64,000 bases of DNA from Hydrogenovibrio sp. JE_KL2 (GTDB lineage: Bacteria; Pseudomonadota; Gammaproteobacteria; Thiomicrospirales; Thiomicrospiraceae). Below are positions 54,483 to 63,123 of this stretch, piece after piece. The position numbers were made by a program, and so were the translations under genes. The stretch covers positions 310,001 to 374,000 of the forward strand of contig NZ_WBJR01000001.1 of NCBI RefSeq assembly GCF_009296185.1, in the 5' to 3' direction. A model generated the notes under the pieces. It had not been told where the DNA came from, ran no database searches, and saw only the letters and a program-made list of their open reading frames with translations. The number at the start of each line of letters is the position of its first letter. Position 1 is the first letter of the stretch.

Positions 54483-55649
54483 ATGGCCCAAACCATCTCT
54501 GAGCTCGAAAAAGAACGAGCCGAATTGCTCAAAGCAATCGAAACCCAAGCGCAGACCATGTCATCAACACGTGGTGGCGGTGAAGACTCCCCAGAACATA
54601 CATTACAAGATTGGCTAAACGCCGCAGAGGAAGTTATGCCGAATAATCCAAGAACCCGTACCTCACAATCCCAGCAATCTGCTCCGGCTTCAGGAAAAGA
54701 CAATAAAGCCAACCAAACCAAAAACAATCGCGCATCGTTTTTCGGCGTGATTATCATGTTGGCGTTGTTATTGACGATTCTCGGCGTGCTATATATCGCC
54801 TACACCAGCATCCATAACGAGCTAAAAACCGTTATGGCAAATAAAGTCGATGCGGTGAAAGAGATCAAAGAACTCAAGACTTCTGTTGAGAAACTACAGA
54901 CAGACGTAGCCGCAAGCGGCAAAGGTCAAATGTTTGAAGACTTGCAGAAACGTGTAGCACTATTGGAAAAAGAGCTTAAGTCCCTTCAAGAGAAGATGTC
55001 AAAGCAAAGCGTTGCGCTGGTCGGCACGGCTCAGTTGCCGAACAATGTCGTCACCACTGATGTGCTCGATGCCAAGCTGAAAGAGTACACCAAAGGTATT
55101 GATGCCAAACTGGAGAAAATCCTCAAGCACCTGAACCTGACAATGAACGATGATGCAACACCTGCGAAAGCCAAAGATGCGGAAACCCAGTCAAAAGTCA
55201 CTGTTAGTAAAGAAGAAGCGGATGAACAGGTTGCTGAACCTAAAGCGCCAAGCGTCAAACCAATGGATCAACCAGTGGTTCGCTTAGTGCAAAAAGCACC
55301 TGAGCCAAAACAGCCATCAGCACCTGAGAAGCCAAAAGCCGCCGCAGCCCCACTGAAAAACTACACGCAAGACGTCAAATGGTTGATGTCACAACCTGCA
55401 TTTAACTTTACCCTTCAGTTAGCCAGTATGGGGGATCGTGCTTCGATTCAAAAGGTTGTTGAGAACAAAGGGTTGCAGGGCACCAAAATCATTCCTCAGG
55501 AACGAAATGGTGAGCAAAACTATGTCTTGGTGAGTGGCAGCTATGCCACGCGTCAGCAAGCAGAAAATGCCGCGAGTACCTATAAATCGAAATTTAGTAT
55601 TTCGCCATGGATTCGCAAAATCAAAGACTTAAGTTCAAGAGTCAAATAA
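54483..55649 (+). CDS. SPOR-domain membrane protein (DamX-like)
   Basis: The 388-aa product has a charged N-terminal helix, a disordered Gln/Ser segment, one membrane helix (about 86-107), a coiled-coil region (about 110-180), and a Pro/Lys/Ala linker. A C-terminal SPOR domain (about 304-388: NFTLQLASMGDRASIQK, then NYVLVSGSYATRQQAE) follows. SPOR domains bind denuded glycan at the septum, so a cell-division role is likely. The N-terminal coil is longer than in DamX and could interact with division proteins. It precedes two tRNA genes. Confidence 0.8.
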   Translation: MAQTISELEKERAELLKAIETQAQTMSSTRGGGEDSPEHTLQDWLNAAEEVMPNNPRTRTSQSQQSAPASGKDNKANQTKNNRASFFGVIIMLALLLTILGVLYIAYTSIHNELKTVMANKVDAVKEIKELKTSVEKLQTDVAASGKGQMFEDLQKRVALLEKELKSLQEKMSKQSVALVGTAQLPNNVVTTDVLDAKLKEYTKGIDAKLEKILKHLNLTMNDDATPAKAKDAETQSKVTVSKEEADEQVAEPKAPSVKPMDQPVVRLVQKAPEPKQPSAPEKPKAAAAPLKNYTQDVKWLMSQPAFNFTLQLASMGDRASIQKVVENKGLQGTKIIPQERNGEQNYVLVSGSYATRQQAENAASTYKSKFSISPWIRKIKDLSSRVK

Positions 55650-55685
55650 ATTCCCGAAAATGGCGAGGAGAGTGCGAATAATCGT

Positions 55686-55714
55686 TTGACTTCATGTCTT
55701 AGACTCTCTATAAT
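55686..55714 (+). promoter_or_regulatory. Sigma-70 promoter for tRNA-Leu and tRNA-Val
   Basis: TTGACT (55686-55691) and TATAAT (55709-55714) with a 17-base spacer are an almost perfect consensus promoter, ending 18 bases before tRNA-Leu. Confidence 0.85.
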
Positions 55715-55732
55715 TCGCTCCATTCTTTACAT

Positions 55733-55819
55733 GCCAGTGTGATGAAATTGGTAGACATGACGGATTCAAAATCCGTTGGTGGTGACACCGTGGCGGTTCG
55801 AGTCCGCCCACTGGTACCA
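55733..55819 (+). tRNA. tRNA-Leu (anticodon CAA)
   Basis: The 87-nt gene has a class II variable arm (GGTGGTGACACCGTG), anticodon loop TTCAAAA (CAA) and encoded CCA. The acceptor stem ends with a G-T pair. It lies 17 bases before tRNA-Val. Confidence 0.95.
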
Positions 55820-55836
55820 TTTATTTTTCCCTCTAT

Positions 55837-55913
55837 ACGACCGTAGCTCAGTTGGTTAGAGCACCACCTTGACATGGTGGGGGTCGGTGGTTCGAGTCCA
55901 CTCGGTCGTACCA
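55837..55913 (+). tRNA. tRNA-Val (anticodon GAC)
   Basis: The 77-nt gene has acceptor ACGACCG/CGGTCGT, anticodon loop CTTGACA (GAC), T loop TTCGAGT and encoded CCA. It directly precedes an AT-rich accessory region. Confidence 0.95.
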
Positions 55914-56290
55914 ATTTACCCTTTAAAATCAATGCTTTATAGCATTTTTCTTATGCTTATTTTTCCTTGCATTTTGCGAGGTGTCATATAGGTGTCAAAG
56001 AATGCTTTATCTACACAAGTTTACTAGGTATTTTAATTTTTAACTTATTGATTTTACTTTCTTTTTTATATCTAAGTTTTAAATCTATTTCTACTTTAGA
56101 AAGTAACATTGGTCGTTTTATAAAAAAATATATTTAAAATCATATGCTTAATTTATTTCTTAACACTACCTTTTGTGATCTAAGTATAGTGGGGGGCAGT
56201 GAATAGATTTAGCAGTTAAATATGGTGCTTATAAACTACTATTAGCTTGTGATAGTGTTGTTGGGTGGAGTATAAATTTAGTGCTTTGTA
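55914..56290. other. AT-rich gap after tRNA-Val
   Basis: This 377-bp stretch carries no gene that I can support. It holds a short hairpin (AATGC/GCATT, 55931-55946) and a direct repeat AGGTGTCA at 55979-55986 and 55990-55997. The rest is strongly AT-rich, unlike the core genes. The position after a tRNA is a common integration point, but I found no repeat of the tRNA end further right. Confidence 0.6.
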
Positions 56291-56782
56291 TTAAGAGCCA
56301 AGTACGAATTTAGCATTGAGCGCTCTTAGTAATTCATGTGTACTAATACAAGGTACAGCAAATTCTTGGCATATATTTGGAACTTTAACCTTTTTGGTGT
56401 TAGGTTCTAAACGGGATTCGTGACTGACTACAGTCGCACCGATTGATTTTGCTTTAGCAATGATCCAAGGGTCAGCTTTTGCAAGAAAATGGTCTCTATT
56501 ACCACTGTTATAGTTTCCAGCCATAACAAAAGCAGCAATTTGAGTAAAAATTTGTTGTGTGGGGTTATCATCGTTTGTTATGAAATGATCTGGACGGTCT
56601 TTTGCCCATTCTGCTAATTCATCATCTCCCGCTTTTAGTTCTTCTCCGATCATATTAATGCTGCCAAGCTCTCCGTATGCAAATTGCTGATCCAGCCATT
56701 CCCAATAAGCTGGACATATATCCATTCCGTAATATTGGTTTTTTGCTTGTATATATGTGTTGGAGTCTAGTAAATACTTCAA
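56291..56782 (-). CDS. PIN-type nuclease toxin candidate (DUF4411)
   Basis: The 163-aa protein begins MKYLLDSNTYIQAK, with the early Asp of PIN-domain RNases (Asp6), and contains DPWIIAKAKSIGATVVSHE, typical of the DUF4411 branch. It starts at a TTG that overlaps the TGA of the HTH gene (TTGA), so translation is coupled. The pairing with an HTH-ImmA/IrrE protein is a known toxin-antitoxin arrangement. Toxicity here is inferred, not shown. Confidence 0.8.
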   Translation of the reverse strand: MKYLLDSNTYIQAKNQYYGMDICPAYWEWLDQQFAYGELGSINMIGEELKAGDDELAEWAKDRPDHFITNDDNPTQQIFTQIAAFVMAGNYNSGNRDHFLAKADPWIIAKAKSIGATVVSHESRLEPNTKKVKVPNICQEFAVPCISTHELLRALNAKFVLGS

Positions 56783-57921
56783 ATTTGCAACTCCTTAGCA
56801 AATTTGGAGATGTTGCTAGGTTTCATCCCTAATAACTGACCCGCTTCTCGCAAAAGAACTTGGCCATTTAATGCTTGGCTAACAACAGCTCTAGAAAAGT
56901 TTTGGCTGATTTGTGCTTTTTTCGTTCTGTAATAATTTGGGCCTCCGTTTCCAGAACGTTCTCGGTTTTTATATGCTTCTTTTTCATCATTAATATAAGA
57001 GACATAGTCTTGATGAGAAATAAAATGACACGTTAGTGCGCGTCTAGCTAAAGCCCATTTGCTTACATGGAAATGGGATTCTAAAACGGGCAAGTTTTCA
57101 CGCCAATTATCCAAGTCTGCTTGCCAGAGTTGAATAAATTCAGCTTCGGGAACTAAAAACTCAGCTGCGACGGCATTGCATAAAATCTCTTCATTTCTGT
57201 GTGTTTGTGGGTCACCATTAGATATGCCTGATTGGCCGATCCAAATATGGCAAAGTTCGTGGATCAGGGTAAATAAGCGAGCCCCTGGAGCATCAGCATG
57301 GTTAATAAAAATCATAGGTGCGTATTCATCAGCAATGGCAAACCCTCTGAACTCGCTAACTTGTAGAGGGCGGGTAAAATGTCCTAAGTCCGCTTGCCGC
57401 ATAACCAATATGCCAATGGATTCAATTTTAGCTACTAGTTCTCGATAATAATTTTCCCAATCACCTCGAACAGGGTGGATAGCGACTTGTAGTTTTTCTC
57501 GCATATCAGAAACAATTTCTGAAACATCATGTCGATTAGAAAAGCTATTAACAATTTGATTAGGTTCGGCAAATTGCTGCTTTAAATAATCTTTATACCA
57601 ATCTTGTCGTTGCAACATTAGCTTGATTAAATCAAAAAGCTCTGCGCTTGGACGACTTACTCCTTGCCCATCGAGTGTTCTGAGATCAGGAATAGGAAGC
57701 TCTTCCATAGGAGGAGCTTCTAAGAAAAGATATCCGAAAGGGATGTGTGCTCTATGAGCAAAAGTAATAGCTTGTTTAAATGTTAAAGCCCGTTGACCTG
57801 TTTCCCACTGTGTTAGGCGATCTTCAGGTTTTTGCAGCGTCCTAGCAAATTCAGATACAGAAAAACCTAAGCGCTCACGCGCCCAAATCAGAATTTCAGG
57901 ATTGATATTTGCTGTAGACAT
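56779..57921 (-). CDS. XRE-HTH / ImmA-IrrE metallopeptidase (antitoxin-like)
   Basis: The 380-aa protein has an N-terminal XRE helix-turn-helix (about 10-62) and a central ImmA/IrrE zinc-peptidase domain with HELCH (221-225), plus a further acidic ligand near 254 (ILCNAVAAEFLVPE). The C-terminus ends in a short helix-turn-helix-like stretch (REAGQLLGMKPSNISKFAKEL). Such proteins act as repressors and proteases of partner toxins in COG2856-type modules. AAGGAA precedes the ATG. The coding style is AT-rich compared with the core genes. Confidence 0.85.
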   Translation of the reverse strand: MSTANINPEILIWARERLGFSVSEFARTLQKPEDRLTQWETGQRALTFKQAITFAHRAHIPFGYLFLEAPPMEELPIPDLRTLDGQGVSRPSAELFDLIKLMLQRQDWYKDYLKQQFAEPNQIVNSFSNRHDVSEIVSDMREKLQVAIHPVRGDWENYYRELVAKIESIGILVMRQADLGHFTRPLQVSEFRGFAIADEYAPMIFINHADAPGARLFTLIHELCHIWIGQSGISNGDPQTHRNEEILCNAVAAEFLVPEAEFIQLWQADLDNWRENLPVLESHFHVSKWALARRALTCHFISHQDYVSYINDEKEAYKNRERSGNGGPNYYRTKKAQISQNFSRAVVSQALNGQVLLREAGQLLGMKPSNISKFAKELQI

Positions 57922-58112
57922 TTCCTTAACTCATTAAAAAAATATTAAAAATTTTATCAGTTATAGTGCCTTATAGGTTATTTTTTGAAAAGCTTTATTT
58001 TTGATTGTAAGTTTAATGTTATATGATTTTTTGTTCAGTAATGTTTAAAGGTCAATTGAGTTTTTGGCGCACATTGTTGAGTGCTCGCTATCAAAACGGA
58101 AATAGCAGGTTT

Positions 58113-59183
58113 ATGTCCAAAACTAAGCTCTTAGTATTCGCTTTTCTTGTCAGTCTGATTGCTGCCTTTTTCTTTGATAACCGTGTCACTGCAGATAAGG
58201 TAGAGCAAGCGCATATTGACGGGTTATTAAAGCAAACCGTCTCCGCCGATTACATTGAAGAACAGGTTCAAAATGCCTTGAAAACCGATGACTTGGACTC
58301 CGCAAAATCCTATTTGTCTCTAGCGGAATCAATGAACCTATCCGTCTCTCCAAACCTAATACAACAAGTTGAAGAGCAAGATACGCTTTTGGCAACTGGC
58401 TACCGCACTACAGCGGACTTTCTGACGGGTGCTTTTACCGGAGATGGCGATTCGACTTCATCATTGGCGGGGAGTGTCTTTGCGGATTTTACGGTGATCG
58501 GTGATATTAGAGATTTAAGCATTGAGGCAAAGCATTACGCCACCGACGAGCCTGTAGATGAGTTGGTGGCAGGGTTGTCCGCTGTTGGGCTGGCATTGTC
58601 GGCAGGAACGGTTATCTCATGGGGGACGGCTTCTATGGTGACCTTACCCGCTAAGTTTTCTGTGTCTATTGTTAAGTATGCTGCCAAGACATCCCGTTTG
58701 ACTAAACAGTTCAGAGCTTATTTATCTAAAACCTTGTCGAAATCTGTTTCGCTTGATCCCATCTATAAAAAAGTTTCTGACTTGAGGACAGCAGACAAGT
58801 GGAGCCTACAAGGCTTAAAAGAGCTGGAGAAAGTCGCTAAAGACAATGTGCATTTGGATGAAATAGAAAAGCTGAGTCTGTCGGTTTCAAATATTCGTAC
58901 GGCAACAGGCGGAACCAAAGGTACATTGGATTTACTGGGACATGTAAAGTCGGAAAAAGATTTACAGAACCTAGAGAAGTTTTCAGCTATTTATGGCACA
59001 CGTTCGATGGTGATATTGAAGGTATTGGGTAAAAAAGCGTTGAGAGTAACCAAGTTTTCCGTCAAACAATTTGCGAAAATGTTTTTAATGATTTTGTCTG
59101 GGCTTTATTCGCTTTTAGGGTTGTGGTTTTCTCGCGTCTTTTTCGGGAAAATAGTCTCTTGGATGAAAGGTCGTCAGAATTAG
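58113..59183 (+). CDS. Hypothetical membrane-anchored protein
   Basis: I do not recognise this 356-aa product. It has an N-terminal membrane anchor (about 4-20, KLLVFAFLVSLIAAFFF) and a charged helical region, with weak hydrophobic segments near 150-170. Two more membrane helices lie at the C-terminus (about 318-350). I choose the ATG at 58113 because it gives a proper anchor; an in-frame ATG 30 codons upstream adds a polar stretch. It is probably part of the accessory segment, although its composition is closer to the core than that of the toxin-antitoxin genes. It ends 27 bases before the deaminase. Confidence 0.6.
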   Translation: MSKTKLLVFAFLVSLIAAFFFDNRVTADKVEQAHIDGLLKQTVSADYIEEQVQNALKTDDLDSAKSYLSLAESMNLSVSPNLIQQVEEQDTLLATGYRTTADFLTGAFTGDGDSTSSLAGSVFADFTVIGDIRDLSIEAKHYATDEPVDELVAGLSAVGLALSAGTVISWGTASMVTLPAKFSVSIVKYAAKTSRLTKQFRAYLSKTLSKSVSLDPIYKKVSDLRTADKWSLQGLKELEKVAKDNVHLDEIEKLSLSVSNIRTATGGTKGTLDLLGHVKSEKDLQNLEKFSAIYGTRSMVILKVLGKKALRVTKFSVKQFAKMFLMILSGLYSLLGLWFSRVFFGKIVSWMKGRQN

Positions 59184-59210
59184 TCATAAAGGAATTGGGA
59201 AAGAGAATAT

Positions 59211-59708
59211 ATGTGTAAATGTGAGCATGAGTTTAGTGCCTCCGAACAGTCATTGATGCGAAAGGCGATTCAGCTATCCGCAGAAAAGATGGAAGCAGGG
59301 TTTGGCGGACCTTTTGGTGCGGTTGTGGTAAAAGATGGTGAAGTCATTGCAGAAGGCTTTAACCAAGTGACGTCAAGCAATGACCCGACGGCGCACGCCG
59401 AGGTGGATGCCATTCGCAAGGCTTGCCAGAAACTGGAAACATTCGATTTGTCCGGTTGTGAAATCTACACCAGTTGTGAACCTTGCCCGATGTGCTTGAG
59501 TGCGATTTACTGGGCGAGGTTGGATAAGATTTACTACGCCAATTCCCGTGAGGATGCTGCGGATATCGGCTTTGACGATGAAATGCTTTACCGAGAGATT
59601 ACCAAACCGGTTGAAGAAAGAGCCATTCCAACATTAAGACTGTTGGCGGATGAGGCCATCAAGCCTTTTGAAGAGTGGAAGCAAAAATCCGATAAGACTC
59701 CTTACTAA
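59211..59708 (+). CDS. Nucleoside/guanine deaminase (cytidine deaminase fold)
   Basis: The 165-aa enzyme has the zinc site of the CDA superfamily: HAE (His62, Glu64) and CEPCPMC (Cys92 and Cys95 bind zinc). The length and the SAIYWARLDKIYYAN segment match guanine deaminase (GuaD-like) or related nucleoside deaminases rather than TadA. GAGAATATATG precedes the start. It converts guanine to xanthine if GuaD; other purines or pyrimidines are possible. Confidence 0.88.
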   Translation: MCKCEHEFSASEQSLMRKAIQLSAEKMEAGFGGPFGAVVVKDGEVIAEGFNQVTSSNDPTAHAEVDAIRKACQKLETFDLSGCEIYTSCEPCPMCLSAIYWARLDKIYYANSREDAADIGFDDEMLYREITKPVEERAIPTLRLLADEAIKPFEEWKQKSDKTPY

Positions 59709-59847
59709 AAGGCGTTTAAATCGGGTAAATTCAATTTCTGGTCATCATCTTGTCGTAATTTTGCGGTAGACTGTGCCAAATGCTACAACGCCGTAGTGCT
59801 TGCTCAACCTACATTTAACCTTCATATAAAGAATTTCATTCATAACT

Positions 59848-60492
59848 ATGTCTTTAACGTCTCTTATTTCGGAATATGGCTATTGGGCCATTCTCGTGGG
59901 TACTTTTCTGGAAGGTGAAACCATTCTTGTATTAGGTGGTTTGGCTGCCCATAGTGGTTATCTGGATCTGACAACCGTCATCGCGGTGGCATTTGTCGGC
60001 TCTTTGAGTGGTGACCAGCTTTACTTTTATATCGGCCGGGCAAAGGGCATGGATTTTATCGAGAAACGCCCACGCTGGCACAAACCAACTCAAAAGGTCT
60101 TTGATTTATTACACCGTCATCAGGTGCCATTGATTTTAGGCTTCCGTTTTTTGTATGGGTTGAGAAGTGTGACGCCTTTTGCGATAGGTGCCAGCGGCAT
60201 CTCGCCAGTACGTTTTTTGATTTTGAATGCCATCGGTGCTTTGATTTGGGCGATTACCGTTGGTACTTTGGGCTACTTGTTCGGTCAGGTCGTTGAAAGT
60301 GTGATGGGCGAAATCAAGAAGTACGAAATGTGGCTGTTGGGCGGCATTGCGATTTTGGCAGTTTTGGCCTGGTTAGCACGCTATGTCTGGACGGGCAAAC
60401 AAGCCAAGAAAGAAGCGGTTGTGGATGAAGTTGACGCTGATGCTGATGCGGCGCAAGCGCCCAATTCCACTCAGCAAAACTCAGTTAAATAA
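59848..60492 (+). CDS. DedA-family membrane protein
   Basis: The 214-aa protein is a DedA (SNARE-associated) inner-membrane protein. Members flip or scramble lipids such as undecaprenyl phosphate or phosphatidylethanolamine. Visible motifs are FLEGETILVLGG, GDQLYFYIGR near 50-60 and FRFLYGLRSVTPFAIG near 92-107 with the conserved Arg residues. About five membrane segments are predicted. The C-terminal tail is acidic and low-complexity. It is followed by the minus-strand lipid-like cluster. Confidence 0.9.
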   Translation: MSLTSLISEYGYWAILVGTFLEGETILVLGGLAAHSGYLDLTTVIAVAFVGSLSGDQLYFYIGRAKGMDFIEKRPRWHKPTQKVFDLLHRHQVPLILGFRFLYGLRSVTPFAIGASGISPVRFLILNAIGALIWAITVGTLGYLFGQVVESVMGEIKKYEMWLLGGIAILAVLAWLARYVWTGKQAKKEAVVDEVDADADAAQAPNSTQQNSVK

Positions 60493-60498
60493 TCTGTT

Positions 60499-61710
60499 TT
60501 AAATCTGGTGCTGCTCGAACATTTTCGGCGCGTAACGGTTTACCAGCCAAGAAAAGCTTGCATGAATGGCTTTACGATGCCAAGGCAAGTGGCGGCAATA
60601 AAAAGCGGTGTATTCCAGTGTTGGTTCACCGCCTCGTGCTCTTTTGAAGCCACCCGCGCCAGAACTCAAATTCATCGGTTGCTTGCGCTCATGCGTTAAG
60701 CGCAATAAAACCGCTATCAGCAATCTGTAAAGTCCTAACTCCTGCGGTAAATCCGTGTCGTAGCCAACAATCGGTGTGGTGATGATGTTCTGTTGAGTAA
60801 ACAATCCGATGGAAGCAACAATGCGTCCGGTTTCATCGGTAAAGCTGTGGAATTCAACCATTTCATTGTCGTGCAAGGCTTTTAAGAAATCCGCGCTAAA
60901 CTGCGGGTTATAGCGCGAGTGTTTTTCGATAAACAGTTGATGAAAACACTGTGAGATTTCTGCAAAGTGTTGCGGTTTCAAACGCTCTGGCTTTAGCCAG
61001 CTTAAAGACGTTTTGCCCGCTTCAACTTTGCGCAGTAAGGATTGATCTTTCTTGGTGTGATTACGTTTCCACCAAGTTTGATGCGTTTCAAACAAATAGA
61101 CCTGACGAGCGGGAATCAACAGCCAACCTTGGTCGGACAATGTTTGCATCAGCTCTGTGTTATGAGTGGCGTTCAAGGAACGGATACTCAGCGAATGGGT
61201 AGGGAAATCTTTAACGAGACGTTGCGTGGTTTTGTTCAACTCATAAGGGTTGAGTTTGGGTAATAGGTTGGTCGATACCAGCCAATTATTCAGTGACAGG
61301 GTGCGGTTGAGCTTTGCGAGTTTCAGAAAACTGCCGGCTATAGTCATGCCTGCGCCAATTAGGCTTTGCAATACGCGGTTATTGAGAAGTCCCAGCTCGT
61401 CTTTCGCATAGCTGATATAAGCGGTGTAAGGCGAGCAGACATAGCTGTTTTCATACTCGGTGTCATTGATGCTCATTGGCAAGATGGTATTGCCCACCGT
61501 CACCAGTTTATAGTTGGTTTGAATATTGTCTATTGGTGCTTGGCGAAAGAGGTCGACATACCTTTCAGCCTGAACGCTCGATAGGAACTCAAGGGCTGAG
61601 GTATTTAACTCAGGTTTATGATCTGCGCTGCCTTGGTGAGAAGTCAGCGCGGCATCATGTTTGTCGTTCAGAAGAGGGTGCTTACTGGTGATAATAGACA
61701 TGGACACCAC
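60499..61710 (-). CDS. GNAT-like acyltransferase, unknown substrate
   Basis: The 403-aa protein has an N-terminal region without an obvious fold. The C-terminal half resembles GNAT/BioF2-type transferases: FHSFTDETGRIVASIGLF and the conserved GLYRLLIAVLL helix and SSGAGGFKRARGG loop. I cannot name the substrate. The start overlaps the DUF3419 gene by 29 bases (a Met three codons later gives 20 bases), so the two are translationally coupled. The gene partner suggests modification of a lipid or amino-acid headgroup; this is inference only. Confidence 0.65.
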   Translation of the reverse strand: MVSMSIITSKHPLLNDKHDAALTSHQGSADHKPELNTSALEFLSSVQAERYVDLFRQAPIDNIQTNYKLVTVGNTILPMSINDTEYENSYVCSPYTAYISYAKDELGLLNNRVLQSLIGAGMTIAGSFLKLAKLNRTLSLNNWLVSTNLLPKLNPYELNKTTQRLVKDFPTHSLSIRSLNATHNTELMQTLSDQGWLLIPARQVYLFETHQTWWKRNHTKKDQSLLRKVEAGKTSLSWLKPERLKPQHFAEISQCFHQLFIEKHSRYNPQFSADFLKALHDNEMVEFHSFTDETGRIVASIGLFTQQNIITTPIVGYDTDLPQELGLYRLLIAVLLRLTHERKQPMNLSSGAGGFKRARGGEPTLEYTAFYCRHLPWHRKAIHASFSWLVNRYAPKMFEQHQI

Positions 61711-62986
61711 CGTAGATTGCTGAACGATCTTTTAATGTCCAAGCACGGTTTTGTTCAATGTCAGTTTGCCATGGCGCAAGAATGTGCTCTGGGAGTTTAT
61801 CTTCTAATGGAGAGACTTCGCCCGCAGTTCTAAAGACCACACGTGCACCTGGCTTGGCAGTACGATTTACTTCTTGCCAAAGTTCGGTCAATTGGTTTTC
61901 GTCCATCCAGTCTTGCGCGTCCAAGAACAAGTAAGCGTTCAGGCTGTTATCTGGCATGGCTTTGAGCCTGTCTGTCATCGACTGATGAAAGACTTCAACA
62001 TGGTCTTGATTCTGTTTTAGCGTCCCAAAGTGTTCTGCCATTAAATATCTTGGAACTGCAAGGCGACGTTTTACGTCATAGCTTCTATTGAAAGCCTGCC
62101 ATGCGAAATAGTTGGTTTCTAGAGGAAAGTCACATGCTAGACGGCGAGCCCGCTCTTTCATCAACTCATGCATCCCCAGTTTCATTTGCTTGGATTCCTT
62201 GTCCATCTCATCAAATTGAGCGGGCGGAATCCCCAAGCTGTACATGACAATCGAACGGCTACACAGGAATTTCAATAGACGTGTTTCAAATACTGGTGCG
62301 ACGTGTTCGTTGAATAGCGCTTGCTGTTCTTCAGCAGTGTGTGCCAGCATCACTTTGCTGATGTCATAACCATAGAGTTTGCACACCCAGTGAATCAAAC
62401 CGATAAAACGCCCCAACAAGCCGTGGCGGTAAAAGCCGTCAGTAAAATAGTGAATGCGCGGTTTTGACCAGAAGTTTTCCTTGGTTTCCCAATATTGGCG
62501 AGTCTTTTCATCCAAATGTTGGGAAAGTTTGCCGTAGTAGGTATCTAGGTTTTTGGTAAGGTCGGCTTTACCGAAGAAGTCAAAAAATGCTTCCTGTTCC
62601 AAATGTTGGATTGCAGCCAGCTTTAGTTTGATTAACGCGATATGTGCTTCGTTCAGGTCAACCACTGTAATGGATTCTGGTTTTACCGTCAGGTAGTTCA
62701 ATGCATTACAACCACCGGAAGAAATGGTGAAAACGTGAGAGTGTTCGTCTAGCCCGAGTGCTTGAATATCGACTTCAGGGTCTTCCCAGATTTGAGGGTA
62801 AACCAAACGATCGAACCATTTGGTAAACAGTCTGTCCAACAAGCCTTTGCGGCTGAAAATGGAGGTGTTGTTGACAGCGGACTTGAGTAATTCTTTGGTC
62901 GCTTTGGTTGGTTGTTCATTTTCAGGGTTGGTTTCTAAGCCGGTTTCAACGGTTGGGCTGGATAAGCTCATGGTTCTCACTTTCAT
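61682..62986 (-). CDS. DUF3419 protein, BtaA-like amino-carboxypropyl transferase
   Basis: This 434-aa protein belongs to DUF3419. BtaA of this family transfers the 3-amino-3-carboxypropyl group of SAM to diacylglycerol in betaine-lipid synthesis. Motifs include YPQIWEDPEVD near 68, SSGGCNALNYL near 90 for SAM binding and TVVDLNEAH near 106. The C-terminal part contains DAQDWM and FRTAGE. The usual BtaB methyltransferase is absent next to it, and the neighbour is a GNAT-like protein instead. A second Met five codons in has a better ribosome site (GTGAGA). Confidence 0.8.
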   Translation of the reverse strand: MKVRTMSLSSPTVETGLETNPENEQPTKATKELLKSAVNNTSIFSRKGLLDRLFTKWFDRLVYPQIWEDPEVDIQALGLDEHSHVFTISSGGCNALNYLTVKPESITVVDLNEAHIALIKLKLAAIQHLEQEAFFDFFGKADLTKNLDTYYGKLSQHLDEKTRQYWETKENFWSKPRIHYFTDGFYRHGLLGRFIGLIHWVCKLYGYDISKVMLAHTAEEQQALFNEHVAPVFETRLLKFLCSRSIVMYSLGIPPAQFDEMDKESKQMKLGMHELMKERARRLACDFPLETNYFAWQAFNRSYDVKRRLAVPRYLMAEHFGTLKQNQDHVEVFHQSMTDRLKAMPDNSLNAYLFLDAQDWMDENQLTELWQEVNRTAKPGARVVFRTAGEVSPLEDKLPEHILAPWQTDIEQNRAWTLKDRSAIYGGVHVYYHQ

Positions 62987-63084
62987 CTAAATTGCATTAG
63001 ACAATAACTTAACCGTCAAATATGAAGAAACCATGACCAAAACAAAGAAGTTATGTGACGAATTTGTGATGGGATTATGACAGT

Positions 63085-63106
63085 AAAACCGAAGAAACAT
63101 CTTCGG
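63085..63106 (-). terminator. Hairpin after the glycosyltransferase gene
   Basis: On the minus strand CCGAAG pairs with CTTCGG around ATGTTT and is followed by TTTTAC. It lies 18 bases after the glycosyltransferase stop, so the DUF3419 gene probably has its own promoter in the 137-bp gap. Confidence 0.6.
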
Positions 63107-63123
63107 CTTGCACTAATAAAAAC

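Noticed and set aside
55708-55932. A 74-codon minus-strand frame across the two tRNA genes
   Set aside because: It is antisense to tRNA-Leu and tRNA-Val; frames of this kind recur at tRNA genes because the tRNA sequence is conserved. Not a gene.
55837-58112. Attachment-site duplication of the tRNA-Val end
   Set aside because: I looked for a second copy of the last 20 bases of the tRNA to the right of the accessory genes and saw none; no integrase gene lies in the segment.
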